Origin: Micromonospora okii
Lineage (GTDB): Bacteria > Actinomycetota > Actinomycetes > Mycobacteriales > Micromonosporaceae
DNA: 64,000 nt
Direction: 5' to 3'
Assembly (NCBI RefSeq): GCF_020884795.1
Contig: NZ_BBZF01000013.1
Coordinates: 573,167-637,166 of the forward strand
This document shows, one piece after another, positions 27,087 to 36,367 of this stretch. How positions within the stretch are numbered: the first letter of the stretch is position 1; the number at the start of each line of letters is the position of its first letter. A model generated the notes under the pieces. It searched no databases. It worked only from the letters and a program-made list of their open reading frames with translations, and had not been told where the DNA came from. The translations under genes and the position numbers were made by a program.

Positions 27087-27224
27087 GGCCTACCTCCGGC
27101 CTCTCAAATCGCCGTCGATTCTCGCATCTCTGACGGCGAGACACCCGCACGTCATGGCCAGCCACCAGGGATTCGCGCTCACCGTGCCGAGTGCGTTCAA
27201 TGATCTTGATCGACCGGGCAGGTG

Positions 27225-27263
27225 GTCGGCTCAATCGACCAGGTCAAGGTCAACTGAGCCGAC
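27225..27263 (-). terminator. Hairpin downstream of hsdR
   Basis: An inverted repeat with arms GTCGGCTCAATCGACC-like (27225-27240) and GGTCAACTGAGCCGAC (27248-27263) has a perfect outer 9-bp stem (GTCGGCTCA/TGAGCCGAC) and an inner GACC/GGTC pairing. It lies 17 bp beyond the leftward hsdR stop and is a good terminator candidate. Confidence 0.6.
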
Positions 27264-27279
27264 CGGACTCAGTCGTCGC

Positions 27280-30200
27280 CTATGCCACTTCGCTCACTGG
27301 GACGGCGGTGTCCTTGACGGAGCGGAGGATCGCGACCATGCGATCGACGTCGGCGGACGGGAACATCGCGTCCGGGTCTGGCGCGATGTCACTGAAGGGG
27401 GACTCGTAGAGCCGAGCGGGCTCCATGACGCCGTTCCGGGTCAGCTCAGTGATCATCATGTTGATGAAGCTGATCTGGTTGGCCGTGAGGGTGCGGCCGA
27501 CCAGGAACTCGCTGAACGCCTCGTTCACAGCCTCCCGCTCGAGCCCGACCAGCGAGCGGACGAAGAGCCCGAGGCCCTCGGACGAGCGGCGCGCCCGGTC
27601 GATGTCCTCGGTGCTGCCACCGCTGGCCGCGAGCATCCGTTCCAGCTCGTCGAGGTCGGTGGGGGAGAGCTGCTTGTTGCGGCGCAGCTTCTGCAAGGCC
27701 AGGTGGTCCTCGTGGGCGCGCAGGTACGCCCGAGCCTTGTCGAGGAACCGGCCGAAGTCCGTGCCGATCCTGCTGTTGTTCAGCGAGACGGCCGAGATCT
27801 CCCCCAGCTCGTCGGCGAAGTCGGTGTAGACGATCTCCCGCCTGGACCGCGAGATCAACCTCGCCAATCCGCGCAGACGGCGGCGCATCAGCTCCAGCAT
27901 CGGCAGGGTCACGTCCTGCCACCACTCGTCACCGGCCACCTCGTCGAGGAGCTGCTGCTGCTCGCGGATCGCCGGGATGCTGGTTTGCTCCAGCAGCGCC
28001 GAGGCGATTTCCTGCACCTGCCCCCGCAGTCGCTTGTAGTCGGGCACCACGTCGAACTGGCCGAGCTGGAGGCGCAGCACCATCAGGTCGAAGCGCTTGG
28101 CCGCCTCGTCGTCGTCCTTCACGGCGGTGGGAAGGTCTGAGAGGTTGTCGCCGATCTCGTCCACCGCTTCGCGGCTGAGTCGGTGCCAGCGCGTGAAGTC
28201 GAGGTAGTACTCCACCAGGCGCCGCTTGGGGCGTACGACGAAGTTGTCCGGGTGGATCTCCTTTACCCGGGCGTGGAGGTCCCGGGCGAGTTCCCAGCGC
28301 AGGCCCGTCTCGCTCTCCGTCCCGTCGGCCTCGGTCCCCGGGCCGACGTCGGTGGGGAGACGCTGGTCGAGGCGGTAGATCAGGTCGAGCCGGGCCTTGA
28401 ACAGCCGCTTGGACAGCGGCTCACCCAGCCTCCCCTCCACCTGCTCCGGGTTCTGGTTGAAGTACTCGAAGTTCCGGCAGACGTCGAAGACGAAGAAGTC
28501 CTTCTTGTCCTGCCCGGGGCCGTAGAGGTCCTTGCAGAGTCGGGTGCCTCGGCCGATCATCTGGAGGAACTTCGACTTCGAGCGAACGATCTTGAAGAAG
28601 ACCAGGTTGACGACCTCGGGCACGTCGATGCCGGTGTCGAGCATGTCCACCGAGATCGCGATGTGCGGGGCCTTATCCTTGTCCGAGAACGCGTCGATGA
28701 GGCTCTGCGCATACTTTGTCCGGTGGGTGATGACCCGGGCCAGGTGACCGCGGTGCTCCGGGTATGCGTCGTCGAACCGCGCCTGGATGAACTCCGCGTG
28801 CTTCTCGTTCGCGGCGAAGATGATCGTCTTACCGATCCGGTCACCGCCGGCCACCCGGTGACCGAGGGTCATCAACGCCTCCAGGACCTTGTCCACGGTG
28901 GCGGCGTTGAACACCCGCCGGTTGATCTCGGCCGCCTCGACGCCGTCCGGCGGCCCGTCGTCACCCCAGTCGAGCGAGTCCCATTCGTCCTTCTCCTCCT
29001 CGCTGAGGTCGTCATAGCGGAGGCCGTCACGCATGATCCTCGGCGTCGCGGAGATCGCACGCAGCGGGACGAGGTAATGGTCCTTCACCGCCTCGTCAAG
29101 GTCGTAGTGGTCGGTTGGGACGCCGTCCTCGAGGTGGAACAGGCTGTAGGTGTTGCGGTCGATCTCGTTGCGCGGGGTCGCGGTGAGCCCGACCAGGAGG
29201 CTGTCGAACCAGGAGAAGATCGACCGATACTTCTGGTACACCGACCGGTGCGCCTCGTCGATGACGACCAAGTCGAAGTAGCCCGGCCCGAAGCGCCGCC
29301 CACCGCTCGCGGTCTCGTTGATCAGGCCCATCATGGTCGGGTACGTCGAGACGTACACCCGACCCTCGACGTCCTTCTCGGTGACCAGGTTGACCGTGGC
29401 CGCCTCGGGCAGGTGCGCCTTGAACGCGTTGACCGCCTGGTTGACCAGCGCGGTGCGGTCGGCAAGGAAGAGCACCCGCTTGACCCAGTTGGCCCGCATC
29501 AGCACGTCGACCAGGGCGATCACGGTACGGGTCTTGCCGGCGCCGGTGGCCATCACCACGAGCGCCTGGCGCTGCCGGTCCCGCTCGAACGCCTCGCCGA
29601 TCTTCAGAATCGCCCGGCGCTGGTAGTGCCGCTCGACGATCTCGGTCTTGATGTCTACGTCTCCGAGCGGCCGGCGGATGGCGCGACGCTGGACGAGGAG
29701 CTGAAGCTCGTCCTTGGTGTAGAAGCCCTGCACCGGGCGGGGCGGGTAGGCGGTGTCGTCCCAGAGCCAGGTGTCGTAGCCGTTGGTGTAGAAGATGACC
29801 GGCCGTTGGCCGTACCGCTGCTCCAGGCAGTCGACGTAGAGCTTGGCCTGCTGCTGGCCGATGATGGGGTCCCGCCGGGCGCGCTTGGCCTCGACCACGG
29901 CGAGTGGCTTGCCGTCGTCACCCCACAGGACGTAGTCGACGCTGCCGGTGCCCGTCTTGTTGGGCATGCCGGTGACCGGGCACTCGCGGGTCGCCCTGAA
30001 CTCGCGGTCGTCCGGCCCGTCGAGCCGCCAGCCGGCCTCGGCCAGCAGGATGTCGATGAAGAGGTCGCGGGTCTGCGCCTCGTCGTAGTCATGGTCGTCG
30101 GGCCGGGCCAGGTTGGCGGCCTTCGCGTCGGCGATCTCGGCGCGCAGCTTCGCCAACTCAGCGTCGAGGGTGGCGGAGCGCTCCCGTTCGGCGGCCAGCG

Positions 30201-30711
30201 CAGCGTCCCGGGCGGCAAGCTGCTCAGCAATCGCCTTCAGCTCGGCCTGGCTCTGCTGCCGCACCTCGGAGGGGACCGATCGGGGAATCAGGTTCCGGTC
30301 GAAGGCGAGGGCGCTCGCCGGAACCTGCTCCTGGTCGCGGGTGTAGTGCCGGGCAATCCAGTACGTTACGTGGAACAGCTCGCGGAGGACGGCTTCCGAT
30401 TCCTCTTTCGTCACCGGCCTCCGCTCGTGCACGGCTCGATTGCCCTGCTTGCGGATGACGTTCATCTTCGCCTGGAGGTCGGTGCCCACCAGGTTGCGCA
30501 GCGTCGGCTCGTGGATCTTCGCGGAGAGGTCCGTCTTGTACGGCCTGGCGAGTGTCGCGTCGGCGTCGAAGAGCCAGCCGAGCGCGAGTTCCAGGGTGCG
30601 CCGGGCGTAGAAACACGAGCCCCGCGGGTCGGCGACGGCAAGTCGCTCGGCCCGCAGGGCCTCGTCAAGCAGGTCGGGCCACTCGGCCCGCAGGAACGCA
30701 AAGTTGCTCAT
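27280..30711 (-). CDS. hsdR: Type I restriction enzyme, R subunit
   Basis: The 1143-residue restriction/translocation subunit has an N-terminal DUF4145-like region (residues 1-140), a coiled coil (about 155-205) and a PD-(D/E)XK nuclease (VDYVLWGDDGKPLAVVEAKRA, about 258-278). An SF2 helicase follows, with Walker A MATGAGKTRT (about 388), the DEAH box VIDEAHRS, VGLTATPRN and the motif VI region MIGRGTRLCKDL. A long EcoEI-type C-terminal domain ends the protein. It hydrolyses ATP to translocate DNA and cleaves unmethylated DNA when assembled with HsdM and HsdS. It lies 43 bp downstream of hsdS in the same operon. Confidence 0.95.
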   Translation of the reverse strand: MSNFAFLRAEWPDLLDEALRAERLAVADPRGSCFYARRTLELALGWLFDADATLARPYKTDLSAKIHEPTLRNLVGTDLQAKMNVIRKQGNRAVHERRPVTKEESEAVLRELFHVTYWIARHYTRDQEQVPASALAFDRNLIPRSVPSEVRQQSQAELKAIAEQLAARDAALAAERERSATLDAELAKLRAEIADAKAANLARPDDHDYDEAQTRDLFIDILLAEAGWRLDGPDDREFRATRECPVTGMPNKTGTGSVDYVLWGDDGKPLAVVEAKRARRDPIIGQQQAKLYVDCLEQRYGQRPVIFYTNGYDTWLWDDTAYPPRPVQGFYTKDELQLLVQRRAIRRPLGDVDIKTEIVERHYQRRAILKIGEAFERDRQRQALVVMATGAGKTRTVIALVDVLMRANWVKRVLFLADRTALVNQAVNAFKAHLPEAATVNLVTEKDVEGRVYVSTYPTMMGLINETASGGRRFGPGYFDLVVIDEAHRSVYQKYRSIFSWFDSLLVGLTATPRNEIDRNTYSLFHLEDGVPTDHYDLDEAVKDHYLVPLRAISATPRIMRDGLRYDDLSEEEKDEWDSLDWGDDGPPDGVEAAEINRRVFNAATVDKVLEALMTLGHRVAGGDRIGKTIIFAANEKHAEFIQARFDDAYPEHRGHLARVITHRTKYAQSLIDAFSDKDKAPHIAISVDMLDTGIDVPEVVNLVFFKIVRSKSKFLQMIGRGTRLCKDLYGPGQDKKDFFVFDVCRNFEYFNQNPEQVEGRLGEPLSKRLFKARLDLIYRLDQRLPTDVGPGTEADGTESETGLRWELARDLHARVKEIHPDNFVVRPKRRLVEYYLDFTRWHRLSREAVDEIGDNLSDLPTAVKDDDEAAKRFDLMVLRLQLGQFDVVPDYKRLRGQVQEIASALLEQTSIPAIREQQQLLDEVAGDEWWQDVTLPMLELMRRRLRGLARLISRSRREIVYTDFADELGEISAVSLNNSRIGTDFGRFLDKARAYLRAHEDHLALQKLRRNKQLSPTDLDELERMLAASGGSTEDIDRARRSSEGLGLFVRSLVGLEREAVNEAFSEFLVGRTLTANQISFINMMITELTRNGVMEPARLYESPFSDIAPDPDAMFPSADVDRMVAILRSVKDTAVPVSEVA

Positions 30712-30754
30712 CGACGTCTACCCCCCACAGTGGACAGCCGCCGATCGTCTCACA

Positions 30755-31912
30755 TCAGAGCAACCCCCGGAAAGCCCGATCTTGCAACGACGCGAACAGG
30801 GCGTCCAGCTCCGTGAGGCTCCTCTGATGGGCTGCTTTGAGGTCTTCAACCTTCGCAACTCGATGAGCGAACGCGTGTTGTAGATCAAGCGGTGGGGTGG
30901 CAAGCGGTGTAGAGCGAACGTCAGAGACGCTAATCGTATTCAAGCCCGAAGTGGTCTTGGCTGCCCTAAGTAAGTGCCGGCGGCCGCCCGGTGAATTTAC
31001 ATAATGGCAGGCAAAAATAGGAACAATTCTTGCGGGGTCGAATCTAGCTCGAATTAAGTGGTTTTGATGAACGCACGGTGTGACGGAGTCATCCCAGAGT
31101 GCTGCCCGGCCAATCTCCTCGGAATTCCCGTGGCCTTCGACGATGAGTAGGTCTTGGTCCTTCAGGGAGGTTCTAGAGATTTCAGCAGGTGATGCCTTAA
31201 GTGTTTTAATTTCAGCTAGATGGAGACGTCCCCGATGGACATTCGCGACCCGCAGATATTGCACCTCGATAGGATGCTTGGAGCGTGATGCGCTCAATTG
31301 GAGACCGCCTTGGACGTCAGCTAGCGCCCCTATATGAGCAATCGGCCAGGCGAAAGGGTTATGCGTCGCGCTGCCGAACATGTCGAGGAAGATGGACCGG
31401 GTAAGCTCGTCGAGATCGGCGAGGGCTTCGCGGCGCTTGACGCGCATTTCGTCCGCCCGATCCAACACCTTTACAATTCTCCGCTGATCCTTCAAGCTGG
31501 GGAGCGGGATCGACAGCTCGCCGATGTCATTTCGGTTGACCTGCTTGAATGTTGCCCCGCGACCTTTTGCTGCTAGGTTTGGTGCCACGACGGTTAGCCA
31601 ATGCCACAGGAACCGGCCGTCCAGATCTGTTGAGGGCCGCAGGCCGGCGACGCCCCGTCCCAGGCAATACTCGCCATCGGATAGCACCTTCTCGCCGATA
31701 GAAGCCCTGATACCCAGGATGATGTCTCCGGCTGCGGAGGTTTTGGTGGCTTCCCTGGTGTGTTTTTTAGGGGCAGGGCGACCGTTTACGAAGTCACCCG
31801 CGCCTGCGATGAGTGGCCAGCCTATACTGTCGTTGTTATAGGCGTCCCCCGGCGGCGCTTGGCCCATTATCACGCTACATACGTCGTCCAGCCTGCGAAA
31901 TGCCCATTTCAT
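30755..31912 (-). CDS. hsdS: Type I restriction-modification specificity subunit
   Basis: The 385-residue specificity subunit has two target recognition domains, each followed by a conserved helical spacer. The first ends with LSIPLPSLKDQRRIVKVLDRADEMRVKRREAL, and the second with RSTPLATPPLDLQHAFAHRVAKVEDLKAAH. The first TRD starts RRLDDVCSVIMGQAPPGDAYN. Base composition is clearly lower in GC than in neighbouring genes, mainly in the two TRDs, as expected for modules exchanged by recombination. ATG 31912 overlaps the hsdM stop (ATGA). The recognition sequence cannot be predicted by eye. Confidence 0.93.
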   Translation of the reverse strand: MKWAFRRLDDVCSVIMGQAPPGDAYNNDSIGWPLIAGAGDFVNGRPAPKKHTREATKTSAAGDIILGIRASIGEKVLSDGEYCLGRGVAGLRPSTDLDGRFLWHWLTVVAPNLAAKGRGATFKQVNRNDIGELSIPLPSLKDQRRIVKVLDRADEMRVKRREALADLDELTRSIFLDMFGSATHNPFAWPIAHIGALADVQGGLQLSASRSKHPIEVQYLRVANVHRGRLHLAEIKTLKASPAEISRTSLKDQDLLIVEGHGNSEEIGRAALWDDSVTPCVHQNHLIRARFDPARIVPIFACHYVNSPGGRRHLLRAAKTTSGLNTISVSDVRSTPLATPPLDLQHAFAHRVAKVEDLKAAHQRSLTELDALFASLQDRAFRGLL

Positions 31913-33426
31913 GCCAACATCGCCTTCAGGTCGGACATGCCCTGCTGGATCTCGGACTCCAAGCGTTCCAGGTCGGACAAAATATCTAGCGGCGCACGGT
32001 GCTCGAACTCTTCGTGGACGATTTCCTTGTAGCGATTGAGGCTGAGATCGTAGCCCTGTTCAACGATGTCGGCCTTGGGGACGCAGAAGCTCTGCTCGGT
32101 TCGCGCTCGCTGTAACTCATTGCTATCCCGGCGGGACCATCGTGCCAGGGCGTCAGGCAGGTTGTTCCTCGCGTGCTCGTCTTCGGTCAGTGTCACATCC
32201 GGCACCGGTCCGAGTTTCTCGCAAGGCAGCAACCGGGTCCGCTTGTCATCCAAGCTCCAGCCGTCAGCGGTTACCTCGTAGAACCAAACATTTTCAGTGC
32301 CACCGCTGTTGGTCTTGGTGAAGAGCAGGATCGCCGTGGAGACGCCCGAGTAGGGCTTGAAGGTGCCGCTGGGCAGCTTCACCACACCATCGAGCTTCTG
32401 GTCCTCCACCAGCATCCGGCGCAGTTCCTTGTGCGCCTTGCTCGACCCAAAGAGCACGCCGTCCGGCACGATTACCGCTGCCCGTCCGCCGGGCTTGAGG
32501 AGCCGAAGGAAGAGAGCGAGGAAGAGCAGTTCGGTCTTCTTGGTCTTGACGATTCGCTGGAGGTCCTTGGATGTGCTCTCGTAGTCGAGACTGCCGGCAA
32601 ACGGCGGGTTGGCCAGGATTAACGAGTACTTCTTTGACTCGCCGCTGACGTTCTCGGCCAGCGAGTCGCGGTAGCGAATATCTGGGCTGTCGACGCCGTG
32701 CAGGAGCATGTTCATGCTGCCGATCCGCAGCATCGTGTTGTCGAAGTCGAAGCCGTGGAACATGCTCTCGTGGAAGTGCTTCCGCTGCTTCGCGTCGAGC
32801 AGTGCGTCCTGATGGTTGCGGCGTACGTACTCCCCAGCCTCAACGAGGAAGCCTGCGGTGCCACAGGCCGGGTCGCAGATCTCGTCGCTCGGCGTCGGGG
32901 CCGTCATCTCAACCATTAGTTGTATGATGTGCCGTGACGTGCGGAATTGTCCGTTGTGGCCGGCTGTAGCGATCTTGCCGAGCATGTACTCGTACAGATC
33001 GCCCTTGGTGTCCCTGTCCTCCATGGGGATCTTGTCGAGCATGTCGACCACGCGGGTGAGCAGGCCCGGACTGGGAATGGTGAACCGGGCGTCTCTCATG
33101 TGGTGCGAGTACGTCGACCCATCGCTACCGAGCGTCTGAAGGTATGGGAAGACCTGATGGGCGACGATCTTGAACATTGTCTCCGGGTCTCGGTCCTTGA
33201 ACTGAGACCACCGAAGTTCCTGCTGGTCCGGCCCGAACCGCAGCGTGACGGAGGCGTTCGGGAGACGCTCCGCCTTTTTCAGTTCACGCGTCTCGATCTC
33301 GTCAAGTCGCTTGATGAATAACAGGTAGGTGATCTGTTCGATCACCTCCAGCGGGTTCGAGATGCCACCCGACCAGAAAGCATCCCAGACGCGGTCGATC
33401 TTGCTCTTCAGTTCTCCGGTTACCAC
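31909..33426 (-). CDS. hsdM: Type I restriction-modification DNA methyltransferase (M subunit)
   Basis: The 505-residue adenine-N6 methyltransferase has an N-terminal HsdM_N helical domain (KIDRVWDAFWSGGISNPLEVIEQITYLLFIKRLDE), SAM-binding motif I DPACGTAGFLVEA (about residues 185-197) and catalytic motif IV NPPFAGS (about 273-279). The C-terminal helical tail contains GYDLSLNRYKEI. Start is GTG 33426 (VTGELKSKI). It is the first gene of hsdM-hsdS-hsdR. The host would be protected by this subunit with HsdS even without HsdR. Confidence 0.95.
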   Translation of the reverse strand: MVTGELKSKIDRVWDAFWSGGISNPLEVIEQITYLLFIKRLDEIETRELKKAERLPNASVTLRFGPDQQELRWSQFKDRDPETMFKIVAHQVFPYLQTLGSDGSTYSHHMRDARFTIPSPGLLTRVVDMLDKIPMEDRDTKGDLYEYMLGKIATAGHNGQFRTSRHIIQLMVEMTAPTPSDEICDPACGTAGFLVEAGEYVRRNHQDALLDAKQRKHFHESMFHGFDFDNTMLRIGSMNMLLHGVDSPDIRYRDSLAENVSGESKKYSLILANPPFAGSLDYESTSKDLQRIVKTKKTELLFLALFLRLLKPGGRAAVIVPDGVLFGSSKAHKELRRMLVEDQKLDGVVKLPSGTFKPYSGVSTAILLFTKTNSGGTENVWFYEVTADGWSLDDKRTRLLPCEKLGPVPDVTLTEDEHARNNLPDALARWSRRDSNELQRARTEQSFCVPKADIVEQGYDLSLNRYKEIVHEEFEHRAPLDILSDLERLESEIQQGMSDLKAMLA

Positions 33427-33485
33427 GTGCCCTCGTCCCCACGGCGTCGCTTGTCACGATCGTCCACAGGCTACTCTCTGAGCGG

Positions 33486-33752
33486 CTACTCAGTCTGATG
33501 TAGATCGGGCGCATCTTCCGGGCGCAGGAGGCCATCGGGCTTGGCCTCGGTCGGTGAGGCTGCTGGGCTTTGCTGCGGTGGCTCTTCGGCGGCGCGGATG
33601 ACGTCGCGGGCGGCGGTCGCCACCCGGCAGTCCGCGATCCGGCACACCCGGCAGCGGCCGTCCGGCCCGGTCTCGTGGTCGCGGAGGATCGCTCGGGCAG
33701 TGAGGATCAGCCGGTTGCGGATCTGGGCCAGCGACAGGAACGGCGCGGTCAT
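33486..33752 (-). CDS. Small cysteine-containing protein, 88 residues
   Basis: I do not recognise a named family. The protein starts MTAPFLSLAQIRNRLILTARAILRDHETG and carries a cysteine/histidine motif GRCRVCRIADCRVATAA (C-x2-C-x4-C) that could bind a metal. An acidic, Pro-rich tail ends DAPDLHQTE. ATG 33752 has GGTGAG upstream and lies two bases after the stop of the regulator gene at 33755, so it is the last cistron of a leftward four-gene operon beginning at 35332. Confidence 0.65.
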   Translation of the reverse strand: MTAPFLSLAQIRNRLILTARAILRDHETGPDGRCRVCRIADCRVATAARDVIRAAEEPPQQSPAASPTEAKPDGLLRPEDAPDLHQTE

Positions 33753-33754
33753 GC

Positions 33755-34957
33755 TCAGCTCACCCCGAGGGCGGCGGCGAGCCGGATGATCGTGGCCGGG
33801 GCGTTCCGGTCGCGGGCCACCTGGGCGAGCACCTCCCGGGCGGCGGGCCGGTGGCGTACCTCGGCGGGTGCCAACCGGTCGGCCTCGACCAGCACGCGGC
33901 CCGCGCCGACCGGGTCGTCGGCCTGGACGTAGGCGCGGGCAGCGTCGACCAGGTGCGCCGCCCGGTGCTCCAGCGGCAGCCAGCGCCAGGCGTCCCGCCG
34001 GGTCGTCTTCTCGTGCCAGGCGACCGCCTCGCTCGCGTCGCCCAGGTCGAGGGCTGCGGCGGCACGGGCGAGGTCGACGGCCGTCGGCCCGAACGCCGTA
34101 CGGTGATGGTCGTGGCCCTCGCCGACCCGGGCGGCCATGCCGGCGGCCTCGTCGAGGAGTTCGGCGGTGGCGCGGTCGTCGCCCCGGCGGGCCGCCGCCA
34201 GGGCGGCCTGCACGAGCAGTGTTCCGCACAACGACAACGCGCCGGGGGAGCCGCCACACGGATCGAGCGGTGCGATCCGGTACGCGGCGGTCAGCGCCGC
34301 CGACTGCGCCGCCCGTGCCCGCCCGGAGGCGCGGAACACCTGGCCGAGCTGCACCGCAGCGGCGGCCACCGACACGGGATCGCCGGTCGCGGCGGTCATG
34401 GCCCGGTCGGCGGCCAGCCAGCCCAGCTCGACCTCGCCGAGCTTCACCAGCAGCGAGGCGGTGAGCCGGTACGCCTCCACCAGCAGCGGGCGACCCCACC
34501 CGGACCCGTCGGCGACGACACGCTGCACGCTGGCCAGCAGGCGCGGCAGGACGGCGATCACCTGCGGGTACCGGGCATGCTGGAACGTCACCCAGGCGTG
34601 CTCGACGTCCCGCCCCACCCGGTCGGCCGCCGGCACGGAAGGCTGGGTCAGCGGCTGGCCAAAAGCCATCTCGTACGCCGACAGGGCCTCTCGTATCCGC
34701 TCCACCCCCTCGACCTGCCCGGCCATCGCGGCGGGTTGGGCGTCCCGGCCGAGCAGTACGGCGGTGTCGATGCGCAGGGCGGCGGCGATCTCCCGCAGCG
34801 TCGACACCTTGTCGAGTGACCGGACGCCTCGCTCGACCTTGTCGACCCAGGACTTCGACTTGCCGAGCCGATCGGCGAACACCTGCTGCGACAGCTTCCG
34901 CCGCGTCCGCCAGTACGCCACCCGCCGACCGACCGGCAGCAGCTCAGGGCTGTTCAC
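33755..34957 (-). CDS. XRE-family helix-turn-helix regulator with TPR-like C-terminal domain
   Basis: The 400-residue protein has an N-terminal HTH_XRE domain (LLPVGRRVAYWRTRRKLSQQVFADRLGKSKSWVDKVERG; the SKSWVDKVERG recognition helix). A long alpha-helical region of TPR-like repeats, rich in Ala/Arg, runs from residue 90 to the end (ALSAYEMAF, LLVEAYRLTASLLVKLGEVELGWLAADRAM, RDAWRWLPLEHRAAHLVDAARAYV). Such proteins are common actinobacterial regulators that may sense a peptide or small ligand. GTG 34957 overlaps the upstream 56-residue gene by 14 bp. A longer in-frame reading to 35053 seems less likely. Confidence 0.8.
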   Translation of the reverse strand: MNSPELLPVGRRVAYWRTRRKLSQQVFADRLGKSKSWVDKVERGVRSLDKVSTLREIAAALRIDTAVLLGRDAQPAAMAGQVEGVERIREALSAYEMAFGQPLTQPSVPAADRVGRDVEHAWVTFQHARYPQVIAVLPRLLASVQRVVADGSGWGRPLLVEAYRLTASLLVKLGEVELGWLAADRAMTAATGDPVSVAAAAVQLGQVFRASGRARAAQSAALTAAYRIAPLDPCGGSPGALSLCGTLLVQAALAAARRGDDRATAELLDEAAGMAARVGEGHDHHRTAFGPTAVDLARAAAALDLGDASEAVAWHEKTTRRDAWRWLPLEHRAAHLVDAARAYVQADDPVGAGRVLVEADRLAPAEVRHRPAAREVLAQVARDRNAPATIIRLAAALGVS

Positions 34958-35114
34958 GACGCCAACGCCGGTCCGGCTTTGCCCGGGTGGTCTCCTCGGC
35001 CGGTATCCGTTCCGCCTCGGCTTGGGCAAGAATTCGTTGCTTCGCCGCCTCATGCTCCGCCGCCTGGATCTGCGCGCCTCGATCCTCGCCGTCGGGCTTC
35101 CACCTCGCCCTCAT
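34944..35114 (-). CDS. Small hypothetical protein, 56 residues
   Basis: The protein is highly charged and probably helical: MRARWKPDGEDRGAQIQAAE at the start, then repeated Ala/Glu/Gln segments (AAKQRILAQAEAERIPAEE) and a basic end. There is no cysteine, signal peptide or membrane helix. ATG 35114 overlaps the stop of the preceding 73-residue gene (ATGA) and its own end overlaps the regulator start, so it is supported mainly by this tight coupling. Function unknown. Confidence 0.55.
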   Translation of the reverse strand: MRARWKPDGEDRGAQIQAAEHEAAKQRILAQAEAERIPAEETTRAKPDRRWRREQP

Positions 35115-35332
35115 GACCAGCGACCCGACCGGTGCTCCCCGGCGAGGGTCAGCAACGGCCGCTGCGGCAGGTAGGTCACCTTTGCCACGCCGACGGCCCG
35201 GTATGTGCCTGCCCACTTCGGACAGGCCGGTGCCGGGCGCAGGCGGTCGAGTGGGTTCGTACGACGGCGGTTGAACGGCCACAGCCTGCGCAGCAAGCCG
35301 GGGCGCGTCGGGTTCTTCGCATGCCGAGCCAT
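35111..35332 (-). CDS. Small basic hypothetical protein, 73 residues
   Basis: The sequence starts MARHAKNPTRPGLLRRLWPF and continues NRRRTNPLDRLRPAPACPKW, then a beta-like C-terminal half (TYRAVGVAKVTYLPQRPLLTL). It is strongly basic. ATG 35332 is preceded by GGGAGG five bases upstream, a very good ribosome-binding site that decides the start. It is the first gene of the leftward operon and is divergent from the DUF5753 regulator. I do not recognise a family. Confidence 0.6.
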   Translation of the reverse strand: MARHAKNPTRPGLLRRLWPFNRRRTNPLDRLRPAPACPKWAGTYRAVGVAKVTYLPQRPLLTLAGEHRSGRWS

Positions 35333-35498
35333 TGGTCCTCCCGAGAGTAGTGACCTCCAAACAAAGAGTGACAAGGCTGTGCTGAGAAATCTAGACTTCC
35401 ATGGAAGATTTCTTTGGATGATTTGGTTCGCTCGGCGTGCCTTGATCTCAGAGGTGGAGAGGAGAACACTGACGGTGTTCGCGATCCTGGAGGTTGAC

Positions 35499-36353
35499 GT
35501 GGCGAGGGCAAGCGGCCCGACGATTGCGCGATGGCAGCTCGGCCGAGAGCTGCAGAGGCTCCGAGTGGCCGCCGGTGTTTCACACAAGGAGATCGCGACC
35601 GAGCTGGGCTGCTCGGAATCGAAGATCTACAAGGTCGAATCCGGGGTCGTCGGCGTCAGCCGGGCCGACGTGATCGTGATGCTCACCCGCTACGGCGTCA
35701 GCGACGACGGGATTCGGCAAACCGCCCTCGACCTTCAGCGTCAAGGCAAGGAACGCGGTTGGTGGGCGAAGTTCGGCCAGCTCCCGAACGCCTACAGCAT
35801 GTATATCGGCCTGGAGTCGGCAGCGACTGCAGTGCGCAACTTCGAGCTGGCCGTTGTGCCGGGGTTGCTCCAGACCGAGGCGTACGCCTATGCGATCACC
35901 AGTGCCGCATGGCCTGGCCAGAGCGAGGAGGCACGCCGCCGGGTCGAGGTGCGGATGACCAGGCAGGCTTGCCTGATTGAAGAGCCGGCCTTGAAGCTCT
36001 GGGGCATCGTGGACGAGGGCGTGCTACACCGTCAGACCGGCGGCCCGGACGTCATGCGCGCCCAGCTTCACCACCTCATCGAGATGAGCGAACGGCCGAA
36101 CATCGAGCTTCAGGTGCTGCCGTTCAGTGAAGGGTGGCATCCCGGCACCGTGGGCTCCTTCTCGATCCTGGAGTTCCCTGAGGACATCCACAGCCCAGTC
36201 GCGTACGTGGTCAGCCAGGCGGGAGACGCCTATCTCGAACGCGAGGATGACTTACGGCGCGTTACGCTTGCCTATACTCACCTGCACGCGGCAGCGCTCA
36301 GCGTCAGCAAGTCCCGGGAGCTGATCGCCGCCATCGCCAAGGACATCACGTAG
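35499..36353 (+). CDS. HTH regulator with DUF5753 domain
   Basis: This 284-residue regulator has an N-terminal XRE helix-turn-helix (QLGRELQRLRVAAGVSHKEIATELGCSESKIYKVESG) followed by the DUF5753 domain (YIGLESAATAVRNFELAVVPGLLQTEAYA, a VDEGVLHRQTGG segment, and IELQVLPFSEGWHPGTVGSFSILEFPE). This architecture is specific to actinobacteria (WhiJ-like family), where it works with a DUF397 partner in developmental or antibiotic control. GTG 35499 is set by GGAGG five bases upstream; the longer open frame to 35205 is not needed. DUF397 follows 14 bp downstream. Confidence 0.9.
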   Translation: MARASGPTIARWQLGRELQRLRVAAGVSHKEIATELGCSESKIYKVESGVVGVSRADVIVMLTRYGVSDDGIRQTALDLQRQGKERGWWAKFGQLPNAYSMYIGLESAATAVRNFELAVVPGLLQTEAYAYAITSAAWPGQSEEARRRVEVRMTRQACLIEEPALKLWGIVDEGVLHRQTGGPDVMRAQLHHLIEMSERPNIELQVLPFSEGWHPGTVGSFSILEFPEDIHSPVAYVVSQAGDAYLEREDDLRRVTLAYTHLHAAALSVSKSRELIAAIAKDIT

Positions 36354-36367
36354 GGAGAGTCGCGGCA

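Noticed and set aside
34944..35360. 138-residue version of the small gene upstream of the XRE-TPR regulator
   Set aside because: Its N-terminal half is a shadow of the 73-residue gene; the ATG at 35114, overlapping that gene's stop, gives a more plausible 56-residue product.
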